Of a stretch of DNA of 7,296 nt, positions 1 through 6,653 are shown piece after piece. This DNA is from Mycoplasmatota bacterium (GTDB lineage Bacteria; Bacillota_I; Bacilli_A; RF39; UBA660). The stretch covers positions 1 through 7,296 of the forward strand of contig DUWA01000182.1 in the NCBI GenBank assembly GCA_012840755.1, written 5' to 3'. How positions within the stretch are numbered: position 1 is the stretch's first letter; every line of letters begins with the position of its first letter. Both the position numbers and the translations under genes were made by a program. Under the pieces are notes generated by a model. It made no database searches and had not been told where the DNA came from. It saw only the letters and a program-made list of their open reading frames with translations.

Positions 1-1383
1 GAGGCAAAAGAAGAAGCCCACAAATTAAAAATAGAAGTTGATAAAGAAATAAAAGAAAAGAAAAGTGAAGTAAAAGAAGCTGAGGAACGTTTATTATTAC
101 GAGAAAATAACATGGATAGACGTGATCAGACACTACAAAATCGTGAATTAATGTTAGAAGAAAAAGAAAATAATCTTGTTAACAAGCAAAAAGAAATCCA
201 AAAAGAACAAGCAGAAGTGGAAGAACTAAAAAAGCAACAAATAGATTTACTTGAAAAAATAGCTGGTTACTCTAAGAATGAAGCACGTGAACTCGTATTA
301 AAAAAAGTTGAAGAGATGATGAATTTAGAGATTTCTGCCTACATAAAAGATAGGGAAGCTGCAGCAAAACTGGAAGTTGATAAAAAAGCTAAAGCACTTT
401 TAGTTTCTGCTATGCAAAGATATGCGGCTGATGTTGCTGGTGATCAAACAGTGACAGTTGTTAATCTGCCGAATGATGATATGAAAGGTAGAATAATAGG
501 TAGAGAAGGTAGAAATATTAGAACCATCGAAGCAGTGACAGGAGTTGATTTGATAATTGATGATACACCAGAAGCAATGGTTTTATCAAGTTTTGACCCT
601 TTAAGAAGAGAAATAGCACGTGTTACTATTGAGAATTTAATTAAAGATGGAAGAATACATCCTGCTAGAATTGAAGAACTATATGATAAAACTGTAAAAG
701 AAATACATTCTAAAATTATAGAGTATGGTGAAACTGCTTTATTTGAACTTGGAATTACTAAAATTGATCCTGAATTAGTTGAAATAATTGGAAAACTTCA
801 TTTTAGAACTAGTTATGGTCAAAACGCTTTACAGCACTCTATTGAAGTTGCTTCACTTGCAGGTGTTATTGCGGCTGAGTTAGGTGAAAATGTAATGATG
901 GCTAAAAGGGCAGGTTTATTACACGACATTGGAAAGGCGATCGATCACGAGGTTGAAGGAAATCATATTGAACTAGGTTCTAATTTGGCTAAAAAATATA
1001 AGGAGAATGATGTTGTCATAAATTCTATTGAATCACATCATGGAGAGGTTCCTGCAAAATATGTGATTTCTGAGATTGTTGCAATGGCTGATGCATTATC
1101 AGCATCTAGACCTGGTGCTAGAAACGATTCATTAGAAAATTATATTCAAAGATTAAGAGAACTTGAAAATATTGGTAATAGTATTGACGGAGTTGATAAA
1201 ACATTTGCTATTCAAGCAGGACGTGAACTGAGAGTAATAGTTAAACCTGATCAAATTGATGATTTAGCTAGTTATAAAGTAGCACGTGATATAAAAACGA
1301 GAATAGAAAATGAAATGCAATATCCTGGTACAATTAAAGTTGTGGTTATTAGAGAAACAAGAGTACAAGAGGAAGCAAAATAA
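1..1383 (+). CDS. rny: Ribonuclease Y (RNase Y), 5'-truncated by window edge
   Basis: RNase Y is the membrane-anchored endoribonuclease that starts bulk mRNA decay in many Firmicutes. The reading frame is open from base 1, so the gene begins before the window. The 460 visible residues compare with about 520 in Bacillus subtilis, so the N-terminal membrane anchor and first coiled-coil residues are missing. In order: a Glu/Lys-rich coiled coil (visible residues 1 to about 110); a KH RNA-binding domain with the [12 protein letters not shown] motif at 163-174, preceded by [10 protein letters not shown]; then an HD phosphohydrolase domain with [15 protein letters not shown] (metal-binding His308-Asp309), SHHGE (His346-His347) and the [13 protein letters not shown] segment. 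The end, [16 protein letters not shown], matches the family C-terminus, so the 3' end is intact. The ATG at 112 lies inside the coiled coil and is not the real start. A terminator hairpin overlaps the stop codon. Confidence 0.97.
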   Translation, partial: EAKEEAHKLKIEVDKEIKEKKSEVKEAEERLLLRENNMDRRDQTLQNRELMLEEKENNLVNKQKEIQKEQAEVEELKKQQIDLLEKIAGYSKNEARELVLKKVEEMMNLEISAYIKDREAAAKLEVDKKAKALLVSAMQRYAADVAGDQTVTVVNLPNDDMKGRIIGREGRNIRTIEAVTGVDLIIDDTPEAMVLSSFDPLRREIARVTIENLIKDGRIHPARIEELYDKTVKEIHSKIIEYGETALFELGITKIDPELVEIIGKLHFRTSYGQNALQHSIEVASLAGVIAAELGENVMMAKRAGLLHDIGKAIDHEVEGNHIELGSNLAKKYKENDVVINSIESHHGEVPAKYVISEIVAMADALSASRPGARNDSLENYIQRLRELENIGNSIDGVDKTFAIQAGRELRVIVKPDQIDDLASYKVARDIKTRIENEMQYPGTIKVVVIRETRVQEEAK

Positions 1384-1400
1384 TGCTTCTTTTTATTTTT
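1372..1400 (+). terminator. Intrinsic terminator of rny, overlapping its stop codon
   Basis: GAAGCA (1372-1377) pairs with TGCTTC (1384-1389) around the loop AAATAA, which contains the rny stop codon TAA (1381-1383). The right arm runs into a T tract, TTTTT-A-TTTTT (1390-1400). The stem is only 6 bp with three G-C pairs; A-U and G-U pairs at its base could lengthen it using the T tract. It probably ends the rny transcript at least partly. Confidence 0.65.
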
Positions 1401-1451
1401 GGTTATTTTGTAGAATAAAACATAAAAAATGTCTAAAAAAGTATAAAAATA

Positions 1452-1460
1452 TGGTATCAT
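1452..1460 (+). promoter_or_regulatory. Probable extended -10 promoter of ezrA
   Basis: TGG-TATCAT fits the extended -10 form TGn-TATAAT with one mismatch in the hexamer. At 17 bp upstream there is only a weak -35 (TCTAAA, 1432-1437, three of six matches), which an extended -10 can tolerate. The predicted start near 1467 would leave a leader just long enough for the ribosome binding site at 1469-1475. It lies directly after the rny terminator, supporting a separate ezrA transcript. Confidence 0.45.
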
Positions 1461-1479
1461 TATATTATGAGGTGATTTG

Positions 1480-3198
1480 ATGGAAAGTGTAACATTAATC
1501 GTTATAACGATATTTATATTAGCTTCCGTTACAATCGTAGTTGTATTAAACATTATACAGAATATTAAAACTAAAAAAATTAAAAAAATCATTAACCAAT
1601 TAGAAATAGAAAAGAATATGATTGATAGTTCTCCGATAATTCCTGAATTATCTAAAATAGAAGTATTTTTAAAAAATGAAAAATTGGAGATAATGTATAA
1701 TGACTGGAAGAAAAGATTAGATGATATAAAGAAAAACCAAATACCTAAAATTACAGATATGCTCATAGAAGTTGAATTTTCTTTATCTCAAGTTGATTAT
1801 AAATCAACATTATATAAACTTGCTAAACTTGAAATGGAAATGTATAAAGTTAAAGCTAATTCTGATTTTCTATTAGGGGAAATAAAAGAAATAACTACAA
1901 GTGAAGAAAAAAACAGAGCAATTGTTACTAAATTAAAAAATAAATATAGAGATTTATATAAAAAATTTAGTAGTGAGAAAGTTGATTACGGGACTGTAGA
2001 ATCTTCTATTACACTACAATTTGAAAATATTGCTAAACGTTTTGAACTTTTTGAAAAAACTATGGAAAATAACGAATATACAGAAGTAACACAGATTATA
2101 AAATCTATTGATGAGATGTTAAAGCATATGGAGGTAGTTGTTGAAGAAGTTCCGGCTATAGTTCTTTTAGCCAAAACAATATTACCAAAGAAAATAAAAG
2201 ATATAGAGCAAATATATCAAACAATGGTATTGGATGGTTATCCGCTTGATTATTTAAATGTTGAATATAATATCGAAGAAGCTAATAAAAAGACTAACGA
2301 TATTATTACAAGAGCACATGTCTTAAATTTAGAAGATAGTTTATTTGAATTGAAAGTATTAACTGAATATTTTGATTCACTGTATTCTGATTTTGAAAAA
2401 GAAAAAATATATAGACAAGATTATAATAATATGAGTAAAAGATTTATTGATAAAATGACTAAACTTAATGAGCTTGTTAGTAATATTTTAAAACAAATTG
2501 ATGAAATAAAGAATGCTTATAATTTATCTGCCAAAGATATTAAACTATTAATGGATATAAAAGATCAATTAAAATTTTTAGAAGAAGATTATAAAATTTT
2601 AGAAGCCCATACTGGGAACAATACGTTTGCTTATTCCAAGTTATTGAAAGAAATAGAAGATTTATCTCAAAGGCTTGCTAATATTGAGGAAAATTTAGAT
2701 AATTCACTTGATGCTATTGGTAGTATGAAGGAAGATGAAATTAGAGCACGTCAACAACTAGAGGAAGTAAAACAAATATTGAAAGAATCTAAATTGAAAA
2801 TTAGAGATTATAATTTACCAATCGTGCCAGAGAGCTATTTTATAGAATTAAATGAAGCTCAACTAGCTATAAAAGAAATTATAAAGGAATTAGAAAAAAA
2901 ACCTATTACAATTAATATTTTAAATACTAGGGTTGATACTGCAAGAGATCTAGTTTTAAAATTATATACCAAAACTAAAGATATGATAAAATCTTGCATG
3001 TTAGCTGAAATGGCTATTGTATATGGAAATAGATATAGAACTAACATATCAGATGTTGATAAATATTTAACCAATTCGGAAGTGTTGTTTTATAAAGGCG
3101 AATATCAAAAATCATTAGAAATAACAATTAATAGCTTAAATAAAATAGAACCAGATATTTATAATAAATTATTAAAACTATATGGTTATGAAAATTAA
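1480..3198 (+). CDS. ezrA: Septation ring formation regulator EzrA
   Basis: EzrA is a bitopic membrane protein of Bacilli that negatively regulates FtsZ ring assembly and links the divisome to cell wall synthesis. The 572-residue product is close to the usual length (562 in B. subtilis). A single hydrophobic segment at about residues 4-26 is followed by a basic stretch (KTKKIKKI), expected for a short outside N-terminus and a large cytoplasmic part. The rest is charged and almost wholly helical, as in the spectrin-like repeats. Family landmarks are the MYNDWKKRLDDI segment near the N-terminus, TTSEEKNRA, EDEIRARQQLEEVK, and the conserved patch YGNRYR at 515-520 followed by EVLFYKGEYQKSLEI. 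ATG 1480 is preferred over the adjoining TTG 1477 because GAGGTGA (1469-1475) is better spaced from it. The Nudix gene follows after 37 nt without a clear terminator, suggesting co-transcription. Confidence 0.95.
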   Translation: MESVTLIVITIFILASVTIVVVLNIIQNIKTKKIKKIINQLEIEKNMIDSSPIIPELSKIEVFLKNEKLEIMYNDWKKRLDDIKKNQIPKITDMLIEVEFSLSQVDYKSTLYKLAKLEMEMYKVKANSDFLLGEIKEITTSEEKNRAIVTKLKNKYRDLYKKFSSEKVDYGTVESSITLQFENIAKRFELFEKTMENNEYTEVTQIIKSIDEMLKHMEVVVEEVPAIVLLAKTILPKKIKDIEQIYQTMVLDGYPLDYLNVEYNIEEANKKTNDIITRAHVLNLEDSLFELKVLTEYFDSLYSDFEKEKIYRQDYNNMSKRFIDKMTKLNELVSNILKQIDEIKNAYNLSAKDIKLLMDIKDQLKFLEEDYKILEAHTGNNTFAYSKLLKEIEDLSQRLANIEENLDNSLDAIGSMKEDEIRARQQLEEVKQILKESKLKIRDYNLPIVPESYFIELNEAQLAIKEIIKELEKKPITINILNTRVDTARDLVLKLYTKTKDMIKSCMLAEMAIVYGNRYRTNISDVDKYLTNSEVLFYKGEYQKSLEITINSLNKIEPDIYNKLLKLYGYEN

Positions 3199-3217
3199 TA
3201 TACAAATATATTAATTT
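3192..3217. repeat. Perfect all-A/T inverted repeat at the ezrA stop codon
   Basis: AAATTAATATA (3192-3202) and TATATTAATTT (3207-3217) are perfect 11-bp arms around the loop CAAA. The left arm contains the ezrA stop codon (3196-3198). There is no separate T run after the right arm and no G-C pair in the stem, so it is a poor terminator candidate. It could be a weak mRNA 3' structure or chance in such AT-rich DNA. Confidence 0.6.
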
Positions 3218-3235
3218 CTTAAGAAAGGAAATATA

Positions 3236-3772
3236 ATGGAATATTTAGACGTACTAGATCAAAATGGAAATAAAACTGGGATTGTAAAAGATAAAAAGCA
3301 AGTATATAATGATGGAGATTGGCATCGTTCTATTCATGTTTGGATAATGAATTCTAAAAATGAAATACTTGTTCAAAAAAGAAGTCCTAAAAAAGAAACT
3401 TTACCAAATCTATGGGCAATTTCTATAGCCGGACATGTTCGAAGTGGTGAAAATAGTGTTGAGGCAATTATTAGAGAGGCAAAAGAAGAACTTAATTTAG
3501 ATATAAAACAAGATGATCTTATATATTTATTTACAATAAACAGAATACAACCCTACAAAGATAGTCATATAAATGTAATAGATGATGTATATTTATTAAA
3601 GTATGATTTAGATTTAGACAATGTTAAATTACAAAGAAGTGAACTAACAGATGTTAAATACATATATTATAAGGATTTGGAACAAAAATTCATTACAAAT
3701 GATCCAAATTTTGTTCCTAAAACAGAAGAACAAATTAAATTATTTAAGGAAATTGACAAATATTTATATTAA
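3236..3772 (+). CDS. Nudix hydrolase, YfcD / IPP-isomerase-like subgroup
   Basis: The protein should be a soluble, metal-dependent Nudix enzyme hydrolysing a nucleoside diphosphate linked to another group; the substrate cannot be read from the sequence. The Nudix box runs from G66 to L88 (GX5EX7REUXEEXGU), with E72, R80, E81, E84 and E85 all present and the box glycine replaced by N87. The N-terminal layout (EYLDVLDQNG, then WHRSIHVWI at 29-37, QKRSPKKETLPNLW and ISIAGHV) matches Nudix proteins related to isopentenyl-diphosphate isomerase, such as YfcD. At 178 residues the length is normal. Start ATG 3236 has AAAGGA (3224-3229) six bases upstream. It lies 37 nt after ezrA with no obvious promoter, so it probably shares that transcript. 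True isopentenyl-diphosphate isomerase activity is possible but not favoured. Confidence 0.92.
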   Translation: MEYLDVLDQNGNKTGIVKDKKQVYNDGDWHRSIHVWIMNSKNEILVQKRSPKKETLPNLWAISIAGHVRSGENSVEAIIREAKEELNLDIKQDDLIYLFTINRIQPYKDSHINVIDDVYLLKYDLDLDNVKLQRSELTDVKYIYYKDLEQKFITNDPNFVPKTEEQIKLFKEIDKYLY

Positions 3773-3776
3773 TAAA

Positions 3777-3804
3777 TTGACAATGTGCATAAATTGTTTA
3801 TAAT
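3777..3804 (+). promoter_or_regulatory. Consensus sigma-A-type promoter of the lipoprotein gene
   Basis: A perfect TTGACA (3777-3782) and a perfect TATAAT (3799-3804) are separated by 16 bp. The -35 starts four bases after the Nudix stop codon. Transcription should begin near 3811, leaving about 19 nt before the GTG start, which contains AGGAGGT (3817-3823). The spacer region holds a short dyad, ACAAT (3780-3784) and ATTGT (3793-3797), that could be an operator but is short enough to be chance. Confidence 0.85.
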
Positions 3805-3829
3805 ATAACGTGAATTAGGAGGTATTTGT

Positions 3830-5056
3830 GTGAAAAAGTTTTTAAAATTATTTTATGTTTTAATTTTTGTGGTTTTAACTTCAGCATGTACAAATAAAGA
3901 AAAAATTACTTATAGTGTTACATTTGATAGTAATGGTGGTAATGTTTTAGCTGGTCAGGAAGTTAAAAAAAATGGTACTGTAGAACGTCCTGTTGATCCT
4001 GTTAAGGAAGGATATAAGTTTATAGGATGGCAAAGAAACTATGTTAATTATAATTTTAACGAAAAAGTTAATAAAAATATTAAATTAGTAGCTAAATGGG
4101 AAAAAGTTGATTCCGAAACAAGTCAACCAGTTAAGGAAGAAAATAAAGTACCTAATACTGACCAAGGTAAAAAAGATACTAATAAAGACAAAAATGTTAA
4201 TAATAAACCAAATAAAAAAGAAGATAATAAAAATGATATTATAGATAATATAAGTGTTAGTGCTAAAAACAAAAACTATACTTTTAATGTAGGAACTTCT
4301 AAAGAGATAAAAGACCTATTTAACTTTAATTATGGGAAAACAACAGGTACAATTACATGTACACAAAATGGAAAAGTTATTTATAATATCAAAACATTAT
4401 CGGCTGGTAAATATAGTGTTATATGTACTTTAAAAAGTCAAGATGGCAGAATTGCTAAAGATATAACTAATATTGAAATAATTAATAATAATAAAAATAA
4501 TTTTAAAACAGAAACGATAAAGTTTAATTCAACATCATCAACACAAACAAAAACTATTACTGTTGAAAATTTAGACTCTATAGTTGATTATAAAGTAAAT
4601 ACAGGTTCAGTAGCTGTTAGTAAAGATGGAAATAAAATAAAACTTACAGTTAATGGAAATAAAAATCCTAAATGCTCTCATAATAGTGGACATTATGAAA
4701 CTTTATTTTATAGGGATGGCTCAACATGTTCAACATATTATTTATATACATATGTTAATGGTATAATTACTGATTTGAAATGTGTTGAAATTTCATGCAA
4801 GCAATCTGTTTATGATAAAACAACACACAAAACAACTCTATACCCTGATGATAAATATAATACTAATTGTAAATGTCCATCTAGTGCTGATTTAAAAGGG
4901 ATGGTTGGTTATAACACAAATACTAATTGGAATGAAACTAAAAAAATTGATTATGGAAGTCATGTGTGTGTATATACTAAACAAGGTAAATGGATCAGCC
5001 CTTCAACAACATGTAATTATGAATATATAGTTACAATTACATATAAGTTGAAATAA
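3830..5056 (+). CDS. Putative lipoprotein with InlB-type repeat and Cys-rich C-terminal half
   Basis: Function not recognised. The 408-residue product starts with a short basic signal peptide and hydrophobic core ending in a lipobox, LTSA-C20, so it is probably lipidated on Cys20 and held on the outer face of the membrane. Residues about 28-90 form one InlB B-repeat (Listeria-Bacteroides repeat): VTFDSNGG, then PVDPVKEGYKFIGW, then LVAKWEK. Residues 91-138 are a Lys/Asn/Asp-rich, probably disordered linker. Residues about 140-275 read like two beta-rich Ig-like segments, the first with Cys177 and Cys199. Residues 282-395 contain eight cysteines (282, 300, 318, 323, 347, 349, 380, 395), unusual for a surface protein of a low-GC Gram-positive. 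GTG 3830 is chosen because AGGAGGT lies six bases upstream and the signal peptide starts there. It has its own strong promoter and terminator, so it forms a single-gene unit. A surface-binding role is inference. Confidence 0.85.
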   Translation: MKKFLKLFYVLIFVVLTSACTNKEKITYSVTFDSNGGNVLAGQEVKKNGTVERPVDPVKEGYKFIGWQRNYVNYNFNEKVNKNIKLVAKWEKVDSETSQPVKEENKVPNTDQGKKDTNKDKNVNNKPNKKEDNKNDIIDNISVSAKNKNYTFNVGTSKEIKDLFNFNYGKTTGTITCTQNGKVIYNIKTLSAGKYSVICTLKSQDGRIAKDITNIEIINNNKNNFKTETIKFNSTSSTQTKTITVENLDSIVDYKVNTGSVAVSKDGNKIKLTVNGNKNPKCSHNSGHYETLFYRDGSTCSTYYLYTYVNGIITDLKCVEISCKQSVYDKTTHKTTLYPDDKYNTNCKCPSSADLKGMVGYNTNTNWNETKKIDYGSHVCVYTKQGKWISPSTTCNYEYIVTITYKLK

Positions 5057-5078
5057 GACATATTTATATGTCTTTTTT
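5055..5078 (+). terminator. Intrinsic terminator of the lipoprotein gene
   Basis: AAGACATA (5055-5062) pairs perfectly with TATGTCTT (5067-5074) around the loop TTTA. T5073-T5078 forms a run of six T, and a second run follows at 5084-5090. The hairpin begins within the stop codon (TAA 5054-5056) and directly precedes the thiI promoter. Confidence 0.85.
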
Positions 5079-5089
5079 ATATATTTTTT

Positions 5090-5098
5090 TGATATAAT
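5090..5098 (+). promoter_or_regulatory. Extended -10 promoter of thiI
   Basis: TGA-TATAAT is a perfect extended -10 element. No good -35 exists 16-18 bp upstream, because that stretch is the T tract of the preceding terminator. Predicted start near 5105, giving a leader of about 15 nt that carries the site AGGAAGTGA (5108-5116). Confidence 0.6.
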
Positions 5099-5119
5099 TG
5101 TTAAGGAAGGAAGTGAACA

Positions 5120-6298
5120 ATGGATAGATTGATACTAATAAAATATGGGGAATTAACTACAAAAAAAGGAAATCGCAATTTCTTTATAAATTTACTTTTA
5201 AAAAATATTAAAAATATTTTAAAAGATTATGAACACAAAATAATTAAAGATAGAGTTAGAATGTATATTGAAATTGATGATAATAAAATAAATGAAGTAG
5301 TTTTAAAGCTAACTAAAGTATTTGGAATACATGGTATAGTTATATGCCATAAGGTAAATACTAATATAGATGAAATTAAAAATAAATCTTTAGAACTTTT
5401 AAAAAATCAAAATTTTAATACTTTTAAAGTCAATACTAAAAGAGCGGATAAAAGATTTGAAATATCATCAATGGAATTTAATGACAAAATGGGTGGACAT
5501 ATTTTAAGAAATACACAATTAAAAGTGGATATACATAATCCAGATGTTATTATTAATATTGAAATACGCGCAGAGGGCACATTTATTTATACTAACGAAA
5601 TAAAAGGCATTGGAGGATATCCAGTTGGTGTTCAAGGAAAAGGTTTATTAATGCTAAGTGGTGGTATTGATAGTCCAGTAGCAGGCTATCTTGCTTTAAA
5701 AAGAGGAATAGATATAGAGTGTTTATATTTTGAATCTCCACCACATACTAGTATGGAAGCAAAAAATAAAGTTTTAGAACTAGCAAGTATTATTAATAAC
5801 TATTCTGGTAATATAAAAGTTCATATTGTACCTTTTACTAAATTACAAGAAGAAATTTATAAAAATGTACCTGATAGTTATATGATAACCATTATGAGAA
5901 GAATGATGTATAGAATTGCTCATAAATTGTGTATAACTAAAAATTTTAAAGTTATTATTAATGGGGAAAGCATAGGCCAAGTGGCAAGTCAAACTTTGGA
6001 TAGTATGTTAGTTATTAATAATGTAACAAATATTCCAGTGATTCGACCAGTCGCATGTTTTGATAAATTAGAAATAATAGAACTAGCTAAAAAAATTAAT
6101 ACATATGAAACAAGTATTCTTCCTTACGAAGATTGTTGTACGATTTTTGTGCCAAAACATCCCGTAATTAATCCTGTTTTATCAAAGGCAATCGAGTATG
6201 AAGCGAAAATAGACTTTGAAACTCTTATTGAAGAATGTATAAATAACATTGAAATAGTAAGTAATTTCAAAAAAGAAACATATAGTGATTTATTGTAA
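5120..6298 (+). CDS. thiI: tRNA 4-thiouridine synthetase / sulfurtransferase ThiI
   Basis: ThiI adenylates U8 of tRNA and, with sulfur from a cysteine desulfurase, makes 4-thiouridine; in many bacteria it also helps supply sulfur for the thiamine thiazole. The 392-residue protein has the N-terminal ferredoxin-like segment (LIKYGELTTKKGNR at 6-19), a THUMP RNA-binding domain (about 60-165, ending near GGYPVG at 165-170), and the adenylating PP-loop domain with SGGIDSP at 180-186. Further family motifs are YFESPPHTS (203-211), NGESIGQVASQT (281-292) and LPYEDCCTIF (334-343), whose Cys pair probably matches the conserved C-terminal cysteine region of the family. There is no rhodanese domain, as is normal for Firmicutes (401 residues in B. 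subtilis), so an external desulfurase is required. None is encoded beside it here. ATG 5120 follows AGGAAGTGA. Confidence 0.97.
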   Translation: MDRLILIKYGELTTKKGNRNFFINLLLKNIKNILKDYEHKIIKDRVRMYIEIDDNKINEVVLKLTKVFGIHGIVICHKVNTNIDEIKNKSLELLKNQNFNTFKVNTKRADKRFEISSMEFNDKMGGHILRNTQLKVDIHNPDVIINIEIRAEGTFIYTNEIKGIGGYPVGVQGKGLLMLSGGIDSPVAGYLALKRGIDIECLYFESPPHTSMEAKNKVLELASIINNYSGNIKVHIVPFTKLQEEIYKNVPDSYMITIMRRMMYRIAHKLCITKNFKVIINGESIGQVASQTLDSMLVINNVTNIPVIRPVACFDKLEIIELAKKINTYETSILPYEDCCTIFVPKHPVINPVLSKAIEYEAKIDFETLIEECINNIEIVSNFKKETYSDLL

Positions 6299-6325
6299 AA
6301 GTCCAAAAATTACCACTTTAAAAAA

Positions 6326-6355
6326 TGTATTAAAAGACCTTTTGTACACATGATA
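6326..6355 (+). promoter_or_regulatory. Sigma-G-like forespore promoter of the SASP gene
   Basis: CATGATA (6349-6355) fits the sigma-G -10 pattern CATnnTA. TGTATT (6326-6331), 17 bp upstream, is a partial match to the -35 (TGAATA-like). The predicted start is near 6362. Forespore expression by sigma-G is the known mode for alpha/beta SASP genes, so position, motif and gene identity agree. No good vegetative promoter is seen here. Confidence 0.6.
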
Positions 6356-6365
6356 TTAGTGTACA
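6343..6365. promoter_or_regulatory. Inverted repeat spanning the SASP promoter -10 (candidate operator)
   Basis: TGTACAC (6343-6349) and GTGTACA (6359-6365) are perfect 7-bp arms separated by 9 bp. The predicted -10 lies almost exactly in the spacer, and the right arm abuts the ribosome binding site. Because transcription should begin inside the right arm, it makes more sense as a DNA-level protein site than as an mRNA hairpin. SpoVT, an AbrB-like regulator of B. subtilis SASP genes, is one candidate binder by analogy only. Confidence 0.5.
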
Positions 6366-6373
6366 GGAGGTGA
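6365..6373 (+). promoter_or_regulatory. Full-consensus ribosome binding site that sets the SASP start
   Basis: AGGAGGTGA is fully complementary to the 16S rRNA tail. It decides the start: the in-frame GTG at 6370-6372 is inside this site and cannot be the initiator, whereas ATG 6379 lies five bases after it. Confidence 0.9.
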
Positions 6374-6378
6374 ATAGA

Positions 6379-6600
6379 ATGAACAATAGTACAAATTCAA
6401 ACACTAATAGATTCGTTGTTCCTGGTGCTAAACAAGCTTTAGATAAAATGAAATATGAAATCGCTAACGAATTAGGTGTAACTATGGGTCCAGATGCAAC
6501 AAGTAGAGCTAATGGTTCTGTAGGTGGAGAAATAACTAAAAGATTAGTTAAATTAGGAGAACAACAACTAAGTGGCCAACAAAATTATCAAAGTAAATAA
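6379..6600 (+). CDS. Alpha/beta-type small acid-soluble spore protein (SASP)
   Basis: Alpha/beta SASPs coat forespore DNA, shift it towards an A-like form and protect it from UV and chemical damage; at germination the protease GPR degrades them to free amino acids. The 73-residue product is of normal length (69 in B. subtilis SspA). It carries both family blocks: the [22 protein letters not shown] region, with the GPR recognition site EIANE (cleavage expected between Glu27 and Ile28), and the [15 protein letters not shown] block at 43-57. A Gln/Asn-rich tail follows. The ATG at 6379 is chosen from the ribosome binding site. The gene lies 80 nt after thiI with its own sporulation-type promoter and ends at a bidirectional terminator. 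Neighbouring thiI recalls the B. subtilis thiI/sspA neighbourhood. SASPs form paralogous families, so no specific symbol is given. Confidence 0.98.
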   Translation: MNNSTNSNTNRFVVPGAKQALDKMKYEIANELGVTMGPDATSRANGSVGGEITKRLVKLGEQQLSGQQNYQSK

Positions 6601-6605
6601 AAAAC

Positions 6606-6632
6606 AGACAGTACTTCATAACTGTCTTTTTT
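6606..6632. terminator. Bidirectional terminator between SASP gene and clpP
   Basis: AGACAGT (6606-6612) pairs with ACTGTCT (6621-6627) around an 8-nt loop. On the plus strand it runs into six T (6627-6632), ending the SASP transcript six bases after the stop codon. On the minus strand the same hairpin is followed, after one G, by a T-rich run (complement of the A-rich 6595-6604), so it can also end the converging clpP transcript. Confidence 0.85.
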
Positions 6633-6653
6633 AATATTTTTCAACTACAATAA

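Noticed and set aside
1477..1479. TTG start of ezrA one codon upstream
   Set aside because: ATG 1480 follows immediately and has better spacing from GAGGTGA.
1272..1766. 164-codon minus-strand open frame with hydrophobic product
   Set aside because: It lies antisense to the end of rny and the start of ezrA, has no family resemblance or ribosome binding site, and its hydrophobic look comes from reading AT-rich Lys/Glu codons in reverse. It would also cross the rny terminator and ezrA promoter.
5057..5119. TPP riboswitch or other leader upstream of thiI
   Set aside because: The gap is only 63 bases and is fully explained by a terminator, promoter and ribosome binding site.
6298..6319. Possible thiI terminator, AAAGT...ACTTT
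   Set aside because: The 5-bp arms enclose a 12-nt loop and are followed by A residues, not T, so no intrinsic terminator is supported; thiI may read through into the SASP gene.
6331..6342. AAAAGACCTTTT as a hairpin
   Set aside because: With a workable loop only four A-T pairs remain, which is not stable.
6370..6378. GTG at 6370 as the SASP start (three extra residues)
   Set aside because: The GTG is part of the AGGAGGTGA ribosome binding site; ATG 6379 is correctly spaced and gives the normal family N-terminus.
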